Assembly: GCF_010731735.1 (NCBI RefSeq)
Contig: NZ_AP022588.1
Span: 4,216,001 to 4,280,000, forward strand
Length of the DNA: 64,000 nucleotides
Direction of reading: 5' to 3'
Origin: Mycolicibacterium sediminis
Lineage (GTDB): Bacteria > Actinomycetota > Actinomycetes > Mycobacteriales > Mycobacteriaceae
The position numbers and the translations under genes were made by a program. The notes beneath the pieces are model-generated. The model was not told where the DNA came from, did no database searches, and saw nothing but the letters and a program-made list of their open reading frames with translations. Positions 15,844 to 23,485 of this stretch are shown here, piece after piece; the first letter of the stretch is position 1, and the number at the start of each line of letters is the position of its first letter.

Positions 15844-17463
15844 TCAGACGTTCAGGCCGAAGGCCCGCATGCGCTTGTACAGGGTCGTGCGGCTGATGCC
15901 GAGGCTGCGTGCCGCGGCCAGCTTGTTGCCATCGTGTGTGGCAAGTGCGTGTTGCACGGTGGCGCGCAGGGCCGTGTCGATCGCCCCGAGCTTCGGGCCT
16001 TCGGCGCGGTCCTGGATACGAACGAGGTCCCCTTCGGCGATGTCCCCCGTGGAGCGACGTCGGGCAGCGGCCACCACCTCGGCCCGCAACTCGGAATCGT
16101 TGCCGGGCCAGTCGTACGCGAGCAAGGTGCGGAGTGCGGCGGGGGTGAAGCGAGCCGCGGATGGCGATTCGTCCATCGTTTGTTGGACCAGAGCCGGGAT
16201 CTCGTGCTTGCGGAGCCGGAGCGGAAGCAGCGCGAGCCGGACCGCCGAGCAGTCGATGAGCGCAAAGGCGTCCGGAGACAACAGATTCAGGGGGTCACTC
16301 GACAGTGCGAACCATGCAGACGTCGTCTCCAGCGCGGCACGGGTCGCACGCGCGGCGTACGGGGACAACAGATGCGCGTTCTCGATGATCACCGGACGCG
16401 CGGCGTCGTGCAGTGCGTCGGTGACCCGCTGCAGCCAGTCGACTTCGGATTCGTGAACCCGGTCGAGGCCGTTGAACGTCAACGGATCGGTGTCGGCCAT
16501 CAAGCGCGTCAGAGCGGCAGACCGACCCGTTCCGCGCTCGCCGACGACGGACAGGGACCGTCTGTGTGCCCGCGCGTCGGTGAGCTGATTCTCCACGCGC
16601 TCCACCCGCGAGCGGCTCCTCGACGTCGGATCGAGACGCGTCGTCGGCGCACGGTTCTCCCGGGGCTCGATTTCGAACACGATGCCGGCACCGGGCGTCG
16701 CACGTGTCAGTCGAAGGCCGACACGGACGCCTGAACTCAGGACGTGCGACGCCACCGGCGCCTCCGCGGTGATGGTTCCGAGCGCCGCGTAGTCGACCGA
16801 GTCGAGTAGCGCGGTGGCAGCCGAGTTCGCCAGAACGAGGTCACCGGAGAGCCCGACGACCGGCCTTCCTCTACGACGGGCCGAAACACGTTGGTACGTC
16901 TCGATGAGCGTCTGCTCGTCGCGAGGTGACTGCGCCAGGAGTTGCGCTTCGATGTCACGGGCGGCGTACTCGATCATCGGGTGGAGTAGCGGGTTCCCCT
17001 CGTCGACGAAGAAGGTGAGGTCCAGGACGCCTTCGAGGCGGCGGGTCAGCGGATGGATGACGGGATACCCGTGGCAGCTGAACTTCTTCATCGGTTCGAG
17101 GAAGTGCTGATCACCGATGACGGTGAGTGGCGCCCGCATCTCGTGAACGGTTGCCACGGAATTGGTTCCGGAAGACGCCTCGGAGAAGAGGTTTCCCACC
17201 GCTGCGCCGTTCTCGCCCACCGCGTCGCCGATGGACGTGGTCCCCGGCCGCAGGTCGACCAGACGCACATCGCGATCGGCGAGGATGATGCAGACGTCGT
17301 TTCCCTCGAGGATCGACGCCATCCGATCGAGAACGGGTCGCGCCGCGGCCAGCAGTCGGCTCCCTGGGTCGACCGGAGACACCGTGGTGTCTCGAGGACC
17401 CTGCGAATCGAGTCCGGTCAGCGCCATGCGGCGGGCGGCGACGGCAAGTGCATCCGCAGTCAT
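15844..17463 (-). CDS. AcoR-like activator: GAF, degenerate AAA+, Fis-type HTH
   Basis: A 539-residue regulator with the architecture of sigma-54 activators of the AcoR type: an N-terminal GAF-like sensor (about residues 30-200), a central region with the Walker-A-like VGERGTGRSAALTRL, and a C-terminal Fis HTH (HDGNKLAAARSLGISRTTLYKRM). The central domain is degenerate: the sigma-54 contact GAFTGA is absent and Walker B is not evident. Mycobacteria lack sigma-54, so it must act through another holoenzyme. ATG 17463 avoids overlap with the upstream CGNR gene. It lies just before the GMC gene on the same strand. Confidence 0.85.
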   Translation of the reverse strand: MTADALAVAARRMALTGLDSQGPRDTTVSPVDPGSRLLAAARPVLDRMASILEGNDVCIILADRDVRLVDLRPGTTSIGDAVGENGAAVGNLFSEASSGTNSVATVHEMRAPLTVIGDQHFLEPMKKFSCHGYPVIHPLTRRLEGVLDLTFFVDEGNPLLHPMIEYAARDIEAQLLAQSPRDEQTLIETYQRVSARRRGRPVVGLSGDLVLANSAATALLDSVDYAALGTITAEAPVASHVLSSGVRVGLRLTRATPGAGIVFEIEPRENRAPTTRLDPTSRSRSRVERVENQLTDARAHRRSLSVVGERGTGRSAALTRLMADTDPLTFNGLDRVHESEVDWLQRVTDALHDAARPVIIENAHLLSPYAARATRAALETTSAWFALSSDPLNLLSPDAFALIDCSAVRLALLPLRLRKHEIPALVQQTMDESPSAARFTPAALRTLLAYDWPGNDSELRAEVVAAARRRSTGDIAEGDLVRIQDRAEGPKLGAIDTALRATVQHALATHDGNKLAAARSLGISRTTLYKRMRAFGLNV

Positions 17464-17494
17464 CGGGCGGACGGGTTCTGCGGCATCGGAGCCT

Positions 17495-18103
17495 TCAGCT
17501 GTGGAAGGGATAGGGCCTGCCGAATGAGGGGTCGCAGGTCGAGCGGTCGTGCCAGACGGCACGGTTGTCCCAGGTGCTGTCGTACATCGTCGCACGACAA
17601 TCAGTATTCTCACACTGCTTCAGTCGCCGCCAGGTTCCGTTCTGCTGGCTGAGGAGGACCTCACCGGAGATGGCGGCGTCGAGCCATCGCCAACCGTGGC
17701 CCGCGGGCGCCCAGTGCACGTCGCCGGTTCTGGTGGTGACCAAGATTGCGTCGGTGGCAGGGCGGACGTCTGTCGCGGGGCCGCGCCCGGCGAGCAGGTT
17801 CACGAGGTGGTCCCGCATCGACCTCAACTCGGCGGCGTCGTGGGTCGACATCGTCGGTGGCCGAGTTGCCGACCCGCGCCTCGCATTCCATGCCCGCACT
17901 GCTTTGGCGGCCCACTCGTTGGCGCCACTGGTGTTGCCCAGCAGATCGATTCCGGTTTCCGACAATGCACGCGTATTGAGGAAGTCCTGCACCAGGGCCA
18001 ACCCGCCCGGGGCGGGTCGCAGGCCGTGGCGAGCAGTGGCCGACCATTCCGGCTCGGGAACGCTCGAGTTCTTCAGCAGGGTGGGTGACGATGCATGTCT
18101 CAT
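17495..18103 (-). CDS. CGNR zinc-finger-type (ABATE-like) protein with altered finger
   Basis: A 202-residue protein with the ABATE-type helical N-terminal region (LALVQDFLNTRAL is typical) and a C-terminal CGNR-like finger. The finger shows LKQCENTDCRATMYD, then AVWHDRSTC. In the family the last Cys is followed by GNR; here it is followed by DPSFGRPYPFHS and the stop, so the signature and basic tail are missing. ATG 18103 begins the usual N-terminus. Family members are thought to be DNA-binding regulators; the altered tail may reduce binding or be a local frameshift. Confidence 0.75.
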   Translation of the reverse strand: MRHASSPTLLKNSSVPEPEWSATARHGLRPAPGGLALVQDFLNTRALSETGIDLLGNTSGANEWAAKAVRAWNARRGSATRPPTMSTHDAAELRSMRDHLVNLLAGRGPATDVRPATDAILVTTRTGDVHWAPAGHGWRWLDAAISGEVLLSQQNGTWRRLKQCENTDCRATMYDSTWDNRAVWHDRSTCDPSFGRPYPFHS

Positions 18104-18212
18104 GCCTCGACTGTGGCGTGTACCGAGCGACGTGTGTGTTCGGATTCTGGACACCCTGGGTAACGTCGGTCACTGGCGGTGGCGGGGAGCCCGATCCGAT
18201 GGAATCGGCCGA

Positions 18213-19004
18213 TCACATCGGCGTGTAGACGACCACCTGCAGTTCGGGTTGGTCCGACGGGCGTAGCTGGTGGTGTTCGTATGTCACGGTGCTGCCGGAG
18301 GGATGGTGGAACACCCGCTCGCGGGACTCGAAGCCGCCGATGTCGTGCCGTTCCCAGCCCGCCTGGAACTCGGGACTCGCGTCGACGAGGCGTGCCACCA
18401 ACTCGAGCAGGGAGGGGTCACCCAGCCGCGATCCGACCTCCGCCCGAAACTCCGCAAGGAAGCGCTGACTGGTGTCCTCCCAGTCGGCCAGCAATCCCCG
18501 CACGAACGGGTCGGTGAAGACCAGCCACAGCAGATTCCTGTCGGCGGAGGCAGTGGTGGCGACGTTGGGGTAGAGGCGCTCGTACGCGGCGTTCCAGCCG
18601 GCGATACCCCATTCGGCCGTCAACGCGTAGGCGGGATTGTCGCCGATGGCATCCAGGAGCCGTTGCACGTGTGCCGGCACCGCGGCCACCTCGTCGGCGG
18701 CCGCGGCGGGCATCGGCGCGTAGCCGGCCAGTGCGAGCACGTACCGGTGCTGCGCGACGCCGAGCCGCAGGGTCCGGCTGACGGCGTCGAGCACTTGGCG
18801 CGAGGGATTGATGTCGCGGCCCTGTTCCAGCCAGGTGTACCAGGTGACGCTGACCCCCGACAGATAGGACACCTCCTCCCGCCGGAGGCCCAGGGTGCGG
18901 GCGCGTCCCGCAGGCGGCAGACCGAAGTCGCTGCGGATCAGGTCTTCACGTCGGCGGCGCAGATAGGCACCGAGTTCCGCGCGCCGGTCGTCCTGTGTGG
19001 GCAC
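18213..19004 (-). CDS. XRE-family regulator with MmyB-like ligand-binding domain
   Basis: A 263-residue regulator. Residues 8-75 form the XRE HTH (LGAYLRRRREDL, GLRREEVSYLSGVSVTWYTWLEQGRDI) and residues about 90-250 the MmyB-like PAS-type domain (RLLDAIGDNPAYALTAEWGIAGWNAAYERLYP, given in parts: AYALTAEWGIAGWN, NLLWLVFTDPFVR). These regulators sit divergently from an enzyme gene they control and probably bind fatty-acid-like ligands. The neighbour here is a long IlvD gene starting 78 bases away. A compound palindrome at 19015-19036 lies 11-32 bases upstream of its start, well placed for autorepression. Confidence 0.92.
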   Translation of the reverse strand: MPTQDDRRAELGAYLRRRREDLIRSDFGLPPAGRARTLGLRREEVSYLSGVSVTWYTWLEQGRDINPSRQVLDAVSRTLRLGVAQHRYVLALAGYAPMPAAAADEVAAVPAHVQRLLDAIGDNPAYALTAEWGIAGWNAAYERLYPNVATTASADRNLLWLVFTDPFVRGLLADWEDTSQRFLAEFRAEVGSRLGDPSLLELVARLVDASPEFQAGWERHDIGGFESRERVFHHPSGSTVTYEHHQLRPSDQPELQVVVYTPM

Positions 19005-19014
19005 GGTAGTGAAC

Positions 19015-19036
19015 CTAGTAGTCCCACTACTAGTGG
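19015..19036. promoter_or_regulatory. compound palindromic operator between XRE and ilvD genes
   Basis: Two overlapping dyads occur: CTAGTAGT-CCC-ACTACTAG (19015-19033, 8+3+8, perfect) and CCACTA-C-TAGTGG (19024-19036, 6+1+6, perfect). They occupy the 77-base divergent promoter region. The MmyB-type XRE regulator encoded alongside is the obvious candidate to bind them. Confidence 0.75.
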
Positions 19037-19081
19037 TGACACCGTCTTCTCATCATCGCCCCCGACCCGCATGGTGGAGTC

Positions 19082-20959
19082 ATGCCCATCCCCATGCGTT
19101 CTCGCACCGTCACCCACGGCCGCAACATGGCCGGGGCGCGAGCACTGCTCCGTGCCGCCGGCGTCGCGCGGGAGGACTTCGGCAAGCCGATCATCGCGGT
19201 GGCCAACAGCTTCACCGAGTTCGTCCCCGGTCACACTCACCTTCAACCGGTGGGGCGCATCGTGTCCGCGGCGATCCACGCCGCGGGCGGGATCGCACGC
19301 GAGTTCAACACCATCGCCGTCGACGACGGCATCGCGATGGGACACGCCGGGATGCTGTACTCGCTGCCGTCCCGGGACCTCATCGCCGACTCGGTGGAGT
19401 ACATGGTCGAGGCGCACCGGGCAGACGCCCTGGTGTGCATCTCCAACTGCGACAAGATCACTCCGGGAATGCTGATGGCCGCACTGCGGCTCAACGTCCC
19501 GACGGTGTTCGTCTCGGGTGGGCCGATGGAGGGTGGCCGCGCGACCATGGTCGACGGTCGCGTCCGCACCGGGTTGAACCTCATCGACTCCATGAGCGGC
19601 GCCGCCGACCCGGACGTGGGCGAGGCGGACCTGGCCCGCATCGAGGAGGCCGCCTGCCCCACGTGCGGGTCGTGCTCCGGGATGTTCACCGCCAACTCGA
19701 TGAACTGTCTCGTCGAGGCGCTGGGCCTCGCGCTGCCGGGCAACGGCTCGGTTCTCGCCACGCACACCGCCCGTCGCGCGCTGTACGAAGACGCCGGCGC
19801 GACGGTGGTCGATCTCGCATTGCGGTACTACGACGGGGAAGACGCCTCGGTGCTGCCGCGGGCCGTCGCATCGCGAGCGGCGTTCGAGAACGCGATGGCG
19901 ATGGACGTCGCGATGGGCGGTTCGACCAACACCGTGCTGCACCTCCTCGCCGCAGCGCACGAAGCCGAGCTGAACTTCACCCTCGACGACGTCGACGCGA
20001 TGTCCCGGCGCGTCCCGTGTCTGTCCAAGGTGGCGCCCAACGGTCCCCACCTGATGGAGGACGTGCACCGGGCGGGCGGCATCCCGGCGATCCTGGGGGA
20101 GTTGCACCGCGCCGGGCTGCTGCGGCCCGACGTCCACGCCGTGCACGCCGCCACCCTCGGCGAGTGGCTCGACACCTGGGACGTGCGAGGGCCGGCCCCG
20201 TCCGACGAGGCGGTCGACCTGTTCCACGCCGCCCCCGGAGGGCGCCGCAGCGCGACGGCGTTCTCCCAGTCCGAACGGTGGGAGGGCCTCGACCTCGACG
20301 CCGCCCACGGGTGCATCCGCGACGTCGGGCACGCCCACAGCCTCGACGGCGGTCTGGCGGTCCTCACCGGCAACCTCGCCCCCGACGGATGTGTGGTGAA
20401 GACCGCGGGTGTGAACGACGCGCTGCTCGAATTCACAGGTCCCGCAGTGGTCGTCGAGTCCCAGGACGAGGCGGTCGACGCCATCCTCGGTGGGCGGGTG
20501 TCCGCCGGGGACGTGCTCGTCGTGCGCTACGAGGGGCCGCGCGGCGGGCCAGGGATGCAGGAGATGCTGTATCCGACGTCGTTTCTGAAGGGCCGCGGAC
20601 TGGCGACGTCGTGCGCGTTGATCACCGACGGCCGCTTCTCCGGCGGTAGTTCCGGCCTGTCCATCGGACACGTCTCACCCGAGGCCGCCGCGGGTGGCCC
20701 GATCGCGCTGGTCGAGGATGGCGACATCCTCACGATCGACATCCCCGGGCGCAGGATCACCTTGGACGTCGACGACGCCGACCTCGCCATCCGCCGCGCC
20801 GCCCGCGAGTCCGGCGGTTACCGACCGCACAGTCGGCAGCGCCCGGTGTCGGCCGCGCTGCGCGCCTACGCCCTGCTGGCCACGTCGGCCGACCGGGGCG
20901 CCGTCCGTGACCTCGACGGCGCATTCCGGCAACCCGTCATCGGCGTGGGCTCCGGCTGA
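19082..20959 (+). CDS. ilvD: dihydroxy-acid dehydratase, long enterobacterial-type form
   Basis: A 625-residue IlvD/Edd dehydratase. It follows the E. coli IlvD type (about 616 residues) almost motif for motif: [43 protein letters not shown] with the Fe-S cysteines, [29 protein letters not shown] and [19 protein letters not shown]. It dehydrates 2,3-dihydroxy-acids in valine/isoleucine synthesis, or a sugar acid if recruited to catabolism. Mycobacterial housekeeping IlvD is shorter, so this may be a second, transferred copy. ATG 19082 is used; ATG 19094 is possible. It is under a divergent XRE regulator and not with other ilv genes. Confidence 0.92.
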   Translation: MPIPMRSRTVTHGRNMAGARALLRAAGVAREDFGKPIIAVANSFTEFVPGHTHLQPVGRIVSAAIHAAGGIAREFNTIAVDDGIAMGHAGMLYSLPSRDLIADSVEYMVEAHRADALVCISNCDKITPGMLMAALRLNVPTVFVSGGPMEGGRATMVDGRVRTGLNLIDSMSGAADPDVGEADLARIEEAACPTCGSCSGMFTANSMNCLVEALGLALPGNGSVLATHTARRALYEDAGATVVDLALRYYDGEDASVLPRAVASRAAFENAMAMDVAMGGSTNTVLHLLAAAHEAELNFTLDDVDAMSRRVPCLSKVAPNGPHLMEDVHRAGGIPAILGELHRAGLLRPDVHAVHAATLGEWLDTWDVRGPAPSDEAVDLFHAAPGGRRSATAFSQSERWEGLDLDAAHGCIRDVGHAHSLDGGLAVLTGNLAPDGCVVKTAGVNDALLEFTGPAVVVESQDEAVDAILGGRVSAGDVLVVRYEGPRGGPGMQEMLYPTSFLKGRGLATSCALITDGRFSGGSSGLSIGHVSPEAAAGGPIALVEDGDILTIDIPGRRITLDVDDADLAIRRAARESGGYRPHSRQRPVSAALRAYALLATSADRGAVRDLDGAFRQPVIGVGSG

Positions 20960-20988
20960 CCGGACCCGCGCGCCCGCATGATTGGCCG

Positions 20989-21189
20989 ATGTCGAAGCGC
21001 GCGGAGTACATGTTCGCGTTGTACTCGGGGTCGGTCGCCGATCCCGGCGACCGGAACCCGTACGCCCCCGAGTGGATGGTCTTGGCGAAACTGTGGCAGC
21101 ACGGATACGAGCGGATGCTGCGGGTCCGAACCGAGACCGAGCAGTCGTCCCCGCGAGGACGAGCCGCACCCGATCCGGACCTCGATTGA
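20989..21189 (+). CDS. hypothetical protein, 66 aa
   Basis: A 66-residue frame starting 30 bases after ilvD. The first 48 residues are well-structured (SKRAEYMFALYSG, NPYAPEWMVLAKLWQHGYERML, given in parts), with aromatic residues and no Arg/Pro bias, unlike the surrounding shadow frames; the tail is charged and probably disordered. No signal peptide or known domain was recognised. It is convergent with the monooxygenase gene three bases beyond its stop. It looks like a real small actinobacterial protein of unknown role. Confidence 0.6.
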   Translation: MSKRAEYMFALYSGSVADPGDRNPYAPEWMVLAKLWQHGYERMLRVRTETEQSSPRGRAAPDPDLD

Positions 21190-21192
21190 CCG

Positions 21193-21486
21193 CTAGACGT
21201 CGGTGTCGAGGTACCGGATCTTCACCGGCGGGGCCGCGAGCAGAGCAGGGAGCGCCTCGATCTTGCCGTCTGCGGCCCTGAACGCGCGGTACGCCTCGTC
21301 CTGTTCCACCGAGTCCCAGCGTTCGTAGATGATCCAGTGACCGGGGTCGTCTTCGTCGGCGATGACGTCAGTGGTCAGATTGCCGTCGAAGTCGCGAGTG
21401 GTCTGCAGCTCTCGCCGCATCAACTCGCGTGCCTCCGCAACCGATTCGGGCTTGAACTTGAGTTCCAGTAACACGGTGATCGCCAC
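21193..21486 (-). CDS. antibiotic biosynthesis monooxygenase (ABM/quinol monooxygenase) domain protein
   Basis: A 97-residue ferredoxin-like alpha+beta-barrel protein of the ABM/YgiN type. It starts ITVLLELKFKPESVAEARELM, continues GNLTTDVIADEDDPGHWIIYERWDSVEQDEAYRAF (given in parts: HWIIYERWDS, AYRAF), and ends with VKIRYLDTDV, as usual for these cofactor-free dimeric monooxygenases or quinol oxidases. It lies three bases downstream of the Ddn-like gene and is probably its operon partner. The substrate is unknown. Confidence 0.88.
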   Translation of the reverse strand: MAITVLLELKFKPESVAEARELMRRELQTTRDFDGNLTTDVIADEDDPGHWIIYERWDSVEQDEAYRAFRAADGKIEALPALLAAPPVKIRYLDTDV

Positions 21487-21489
21487 GAG

Positions 21490-21918
21490 TCAGTTTCCCA
21501 CCCTTTCGAGTTCGAAGACGGGGATCACGCGCGCGGTCTTGCGCTGATAATCGCCGAACTGGGGCTCGACCTCGACCTGCTTGGCGTAGACGTCGTCCCG
21601 CTCGTCCCCGGTCAGCAGTCGAGCATTGACACCGAACGTCTCGCTGCCGTACTCGACGACGGTGTCGGGGTGTGCGACCAAGTTGTGGTACCAGTCCGGA
21701 TTCGTGTCGGTGCCGCCCTTGCTGGCGAAGATGAAGAGGCGGTCGCCGTCCACCAACGGAACGAGCGGGGCGATGCGCTCGGTGCCGGACTTGGCGCCGG
21801 TGTGGTGCACGAGCACCAGCGGCTTGCCCTCGAAGACGCCGCCGGCGGTCCCACCGGACTCGCGGAATTCGGCGATTACCTTGCGATTCATCTCGTCGAA
21901 GTCAATGGGCTCCGGCAT
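21490..21918 (-). CDS. nitroreductase/deazaflavin(F420)-dependent oxidoreductase, Ddn family
   Basis: A 142-residue split-beta-barrel protein of the Ddn/F420H2-dependent quinone reductase family, an actinobacterial family that is abundant in mycobacteria. Motifs seen: EGKPLVLVHHTGAKSG, ERIAPLVPLVDGDRLFIFAS, GGTDTNPDWYHNLVAHPD and the C-terminal RVIPVFELER. ATG 21918 has AAGGAG eight bases upstream; the extra N-terminus of the longer frame is untypical. It heads a two-gene unit with the ABM monooxygenase, which suggests a quinone-related redox function. Confidence 0.9.
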   Translation of the reverse strand: MPEPIDFDEMNRKVIAEFRESGGTAGGVFEGKPLVLVHHTGAKSGTERIAPLVPLVDGDRLFIFASKGGTDTNPDWYHNLVAHPDTVVEYGSETFGVNARLLTGDERDDVYAKQVEVEPQFGDYQRKTARVIPVFELERVGN

Positions 21919-22294
21919 GGGCTGCTCCTTCGCGTGCATCAGGTGGCTCGAGTCGTGTCGGTGCGACACCACTTCCTCTCAGCGGTTCGCACCGGGTTTT
22001 GATTCCCCGGCGGACCGGTTGAGCCGTCTTGGGGCGGCCGCTTCCCTCGACGATGCACCGGTTGCATCGTCACCCAGGCGGCCTGTCCTCGTGAGGCCGA
22101 CCCTGCGGGCCGCATCCTCGTTGCTGGGGCAGACATGGGTACAGCGATACCCGGCGTTCGTCGTCCTGGGAATAGATATTCGCGTGACACGGTGCGAATG
22201 ACGTTGCAAGACGACGAATTATCATCTGATTTCAGGTACCCGACCAACTCGACACGCACATCGAAGGTCGGGTCCCAGACGGAAGGCGACAACG
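21919..22294. other. divergent intergenic region with hairpin, no gene recognised
   Basis: This 376-base region lies between the leftward Ddn-like gene and a rightward small membrane/secreted protein. No supportable coding frame was found. Its only strong structure is the hairpin at 22049-22071. AT-rich stretches near 22205-22240 are suitable for a promoter of the small protein. Confidence 0.55.
22049..22071. repeat. 9-bp perfect inverted repeat
   Basis: GACGATGCA and TGCATCGTC flank CCGGT. The dyad is far from both start codons (131 bases from the Ddn-like gene and over 220 from the small protein), so it could be an operator, an RNA hairpin or a relic. Confidence 0.45.
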
Positions 22295-22546
22295 GTGACC
22301 AACGATTCGCGCAGACGAAACAGGAGCAACTCGTTACTCGCGGCAATGAGCGTGGGTGCCATTCTGGCAGCGGGCGCCCTGACGCTCAACGCGGTGGAGT
22401 CGGAGGGGATGACGAGCCTGTCGAACGCTCCGTCAGCCGAGTACGGGGAGACGACCAAGAAGTCGACGACTCCTTCGACTCTCCAGACACAATCCGCAGT
22501 GCCGTCAGTACTCGCGCCACCGGCGCCCACCGAGGAGCCTGGCTGA
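22295..22546 (+). CDS. small membrane-anchored or secreted hypothetical protein
   Basis: An 83-residue protein with a basic N-terminus (DSRRRNRSN), one hydrophobic segment (SLLAAMSVGAILAAGALTL, about residues 13-31) and a Thr/Ser/Pro-rich tail (TTKKSTTPSTLQTQS, LAPPAPTEEPG). The topology is that of a signal anchor or uncleaved signal peptide with a low-complexity extracytoplasmic tail. No cleavage motif is strong. The GTG start is preceded by AAGGCGA. No family was recognised; such tails occur in small mycobacterial envelope proteins. Confidence 0.6.
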   Translation: MTNDSRRRNRSNSLLAAMSVGAILAAGALTLNAVESEGMTSLSNAPSAEYGETTKKSTTPSTLQTQSAVPSVLAPPAPTEEPG

Positions 22547-22632
22547 ACCCATCGTGACAAGGTGTTGCCTACGGTCCACTTTTGGCCGGGCGTCGTGTAG
22601 CTAGTCTGTCCGCCGCGTGTAAGAGTGGCCCG

Positions 22633-23427
22633 ATGCTCATCGCGCAACTGTCGGATTTGCACGTCTGTCCCCACGGAATGCTCTATCACGGCGTGGTGGA
22701 CTCCAACGGCGCGCTCGTGGACGCCATCGACCATCTGCTAGCGATGGACCGCCGTCCCGATCTCGTCCTGCTCACCGGCGACCTCGTCGACGAGGGTAGG
22801 CCGGAGGAGTACGAGTATCTCCGGGAGATATTGCTGCGCTTGACTATTCCGTTCCTCCTGATCCCCGGCAACCACGACGATCGAGAGAACCTCCGAACCG
22901 CGTTCTCTGACCACCGCTACCTACCTGCGCATGGACCGCTGCACTACTGCGTGGACGACCATCCCGTTCGCATCATCGGACTCGACTCCACCGTTCCGGG
23001 AAGCCACCACGGACACGTCGACCCCGATGGCCTCACCTGGCTCGCCGATACGTTGGCGGCGAACACGACCAAGCCGACTCTGCTGATGCTGCACCACCCG
23101 CCGATCGTCAGCGGCATCGACGTCATGGACCAGTACCGCTACGTCGACGGCGCCGGGTTGCGGGCGGTCGTCGAACGCGTCGGCAACGTCGAGATCGTGC
23201 TCTGTGGACACGTGCATCGGTCGATGCTCACCCGGTGGGCCGACACCGTCCTCTGCGCCTGTCCGAGCACCGTCACCGAGATAGACCTGCGGCTGTCGGC
23301 CGGCGCATCACCGTCCAGCCACGCCGGACCACGAGGGTGCATGTTGCACCTGTGGAACGAGCGGCACGGCCTCGTGAGCCACACCAGTCAGATCGGCGTG
23401 TTCGACGGCCCCTACCCGTTCGTCTGA
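22633..23427 (+). CDS. metallophosphoesterase (CpdA/class III cyclic nucleotide phosphodiesterase-like)
   Basis: A 264-residue calcineurin-type phosphoesterase. All metal motifs are present in order: QLSDLHV (D-x-H), LTGDLVDEG (GD), IPGNHDD (GNHD), LMLHHPPI (H) and LCGHVHRS (GHxH). The short cap-less form and LTWLADTLAANTTKP region match CpdA/Rv0805-like enzymes that hydrolyse cyclic nucleotides or phosphomonoesters in the cytoplasm. ATG 22633 begins the first conserved strand; an upstream start at 22582 adds untypical sequence. It is a single gene followed closely by the spermidine-synthase-like membrane protein. Confidence 0.9.
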   Translation: MLIAQLSDLHVCPHGMLYHGVVDSNGALVDAIDHLLAMDRRPDLVLLTGDLVDEGRPEEYEYLREILLRLTIPFLLIPGNHDDRENLRTAFSDHRYLPAHGPLHYCVDDHPVRIIGLDSTVPGSHHGHVDPDGLTWLADTLAANTTKPTLLMLHHPPIVSGIDVMDQYRYVDGAGLRAVVERVGNVEIVLCGHVHRSMLTRWADTVLCACPSTVTEIDLRLSAGASPSSHAGPRGCMLHLWNERHGLVSHTSQIGVFDGPYPFV

Positions 23428-23485
23428 ACGCCGGTCCAGGGCCCATGCGGAGATCGTTCAAGGCCGCTGCCGGTGGACTGGGAGT

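Noticed and set aside
18938-20671. Long open frames on both strands inside ilvD (577 and 550 aa)
   Set aside because: Both are high-GC shadow frames with Arg/Val-Gly biased translation; the ilvD frame explains the region completely.
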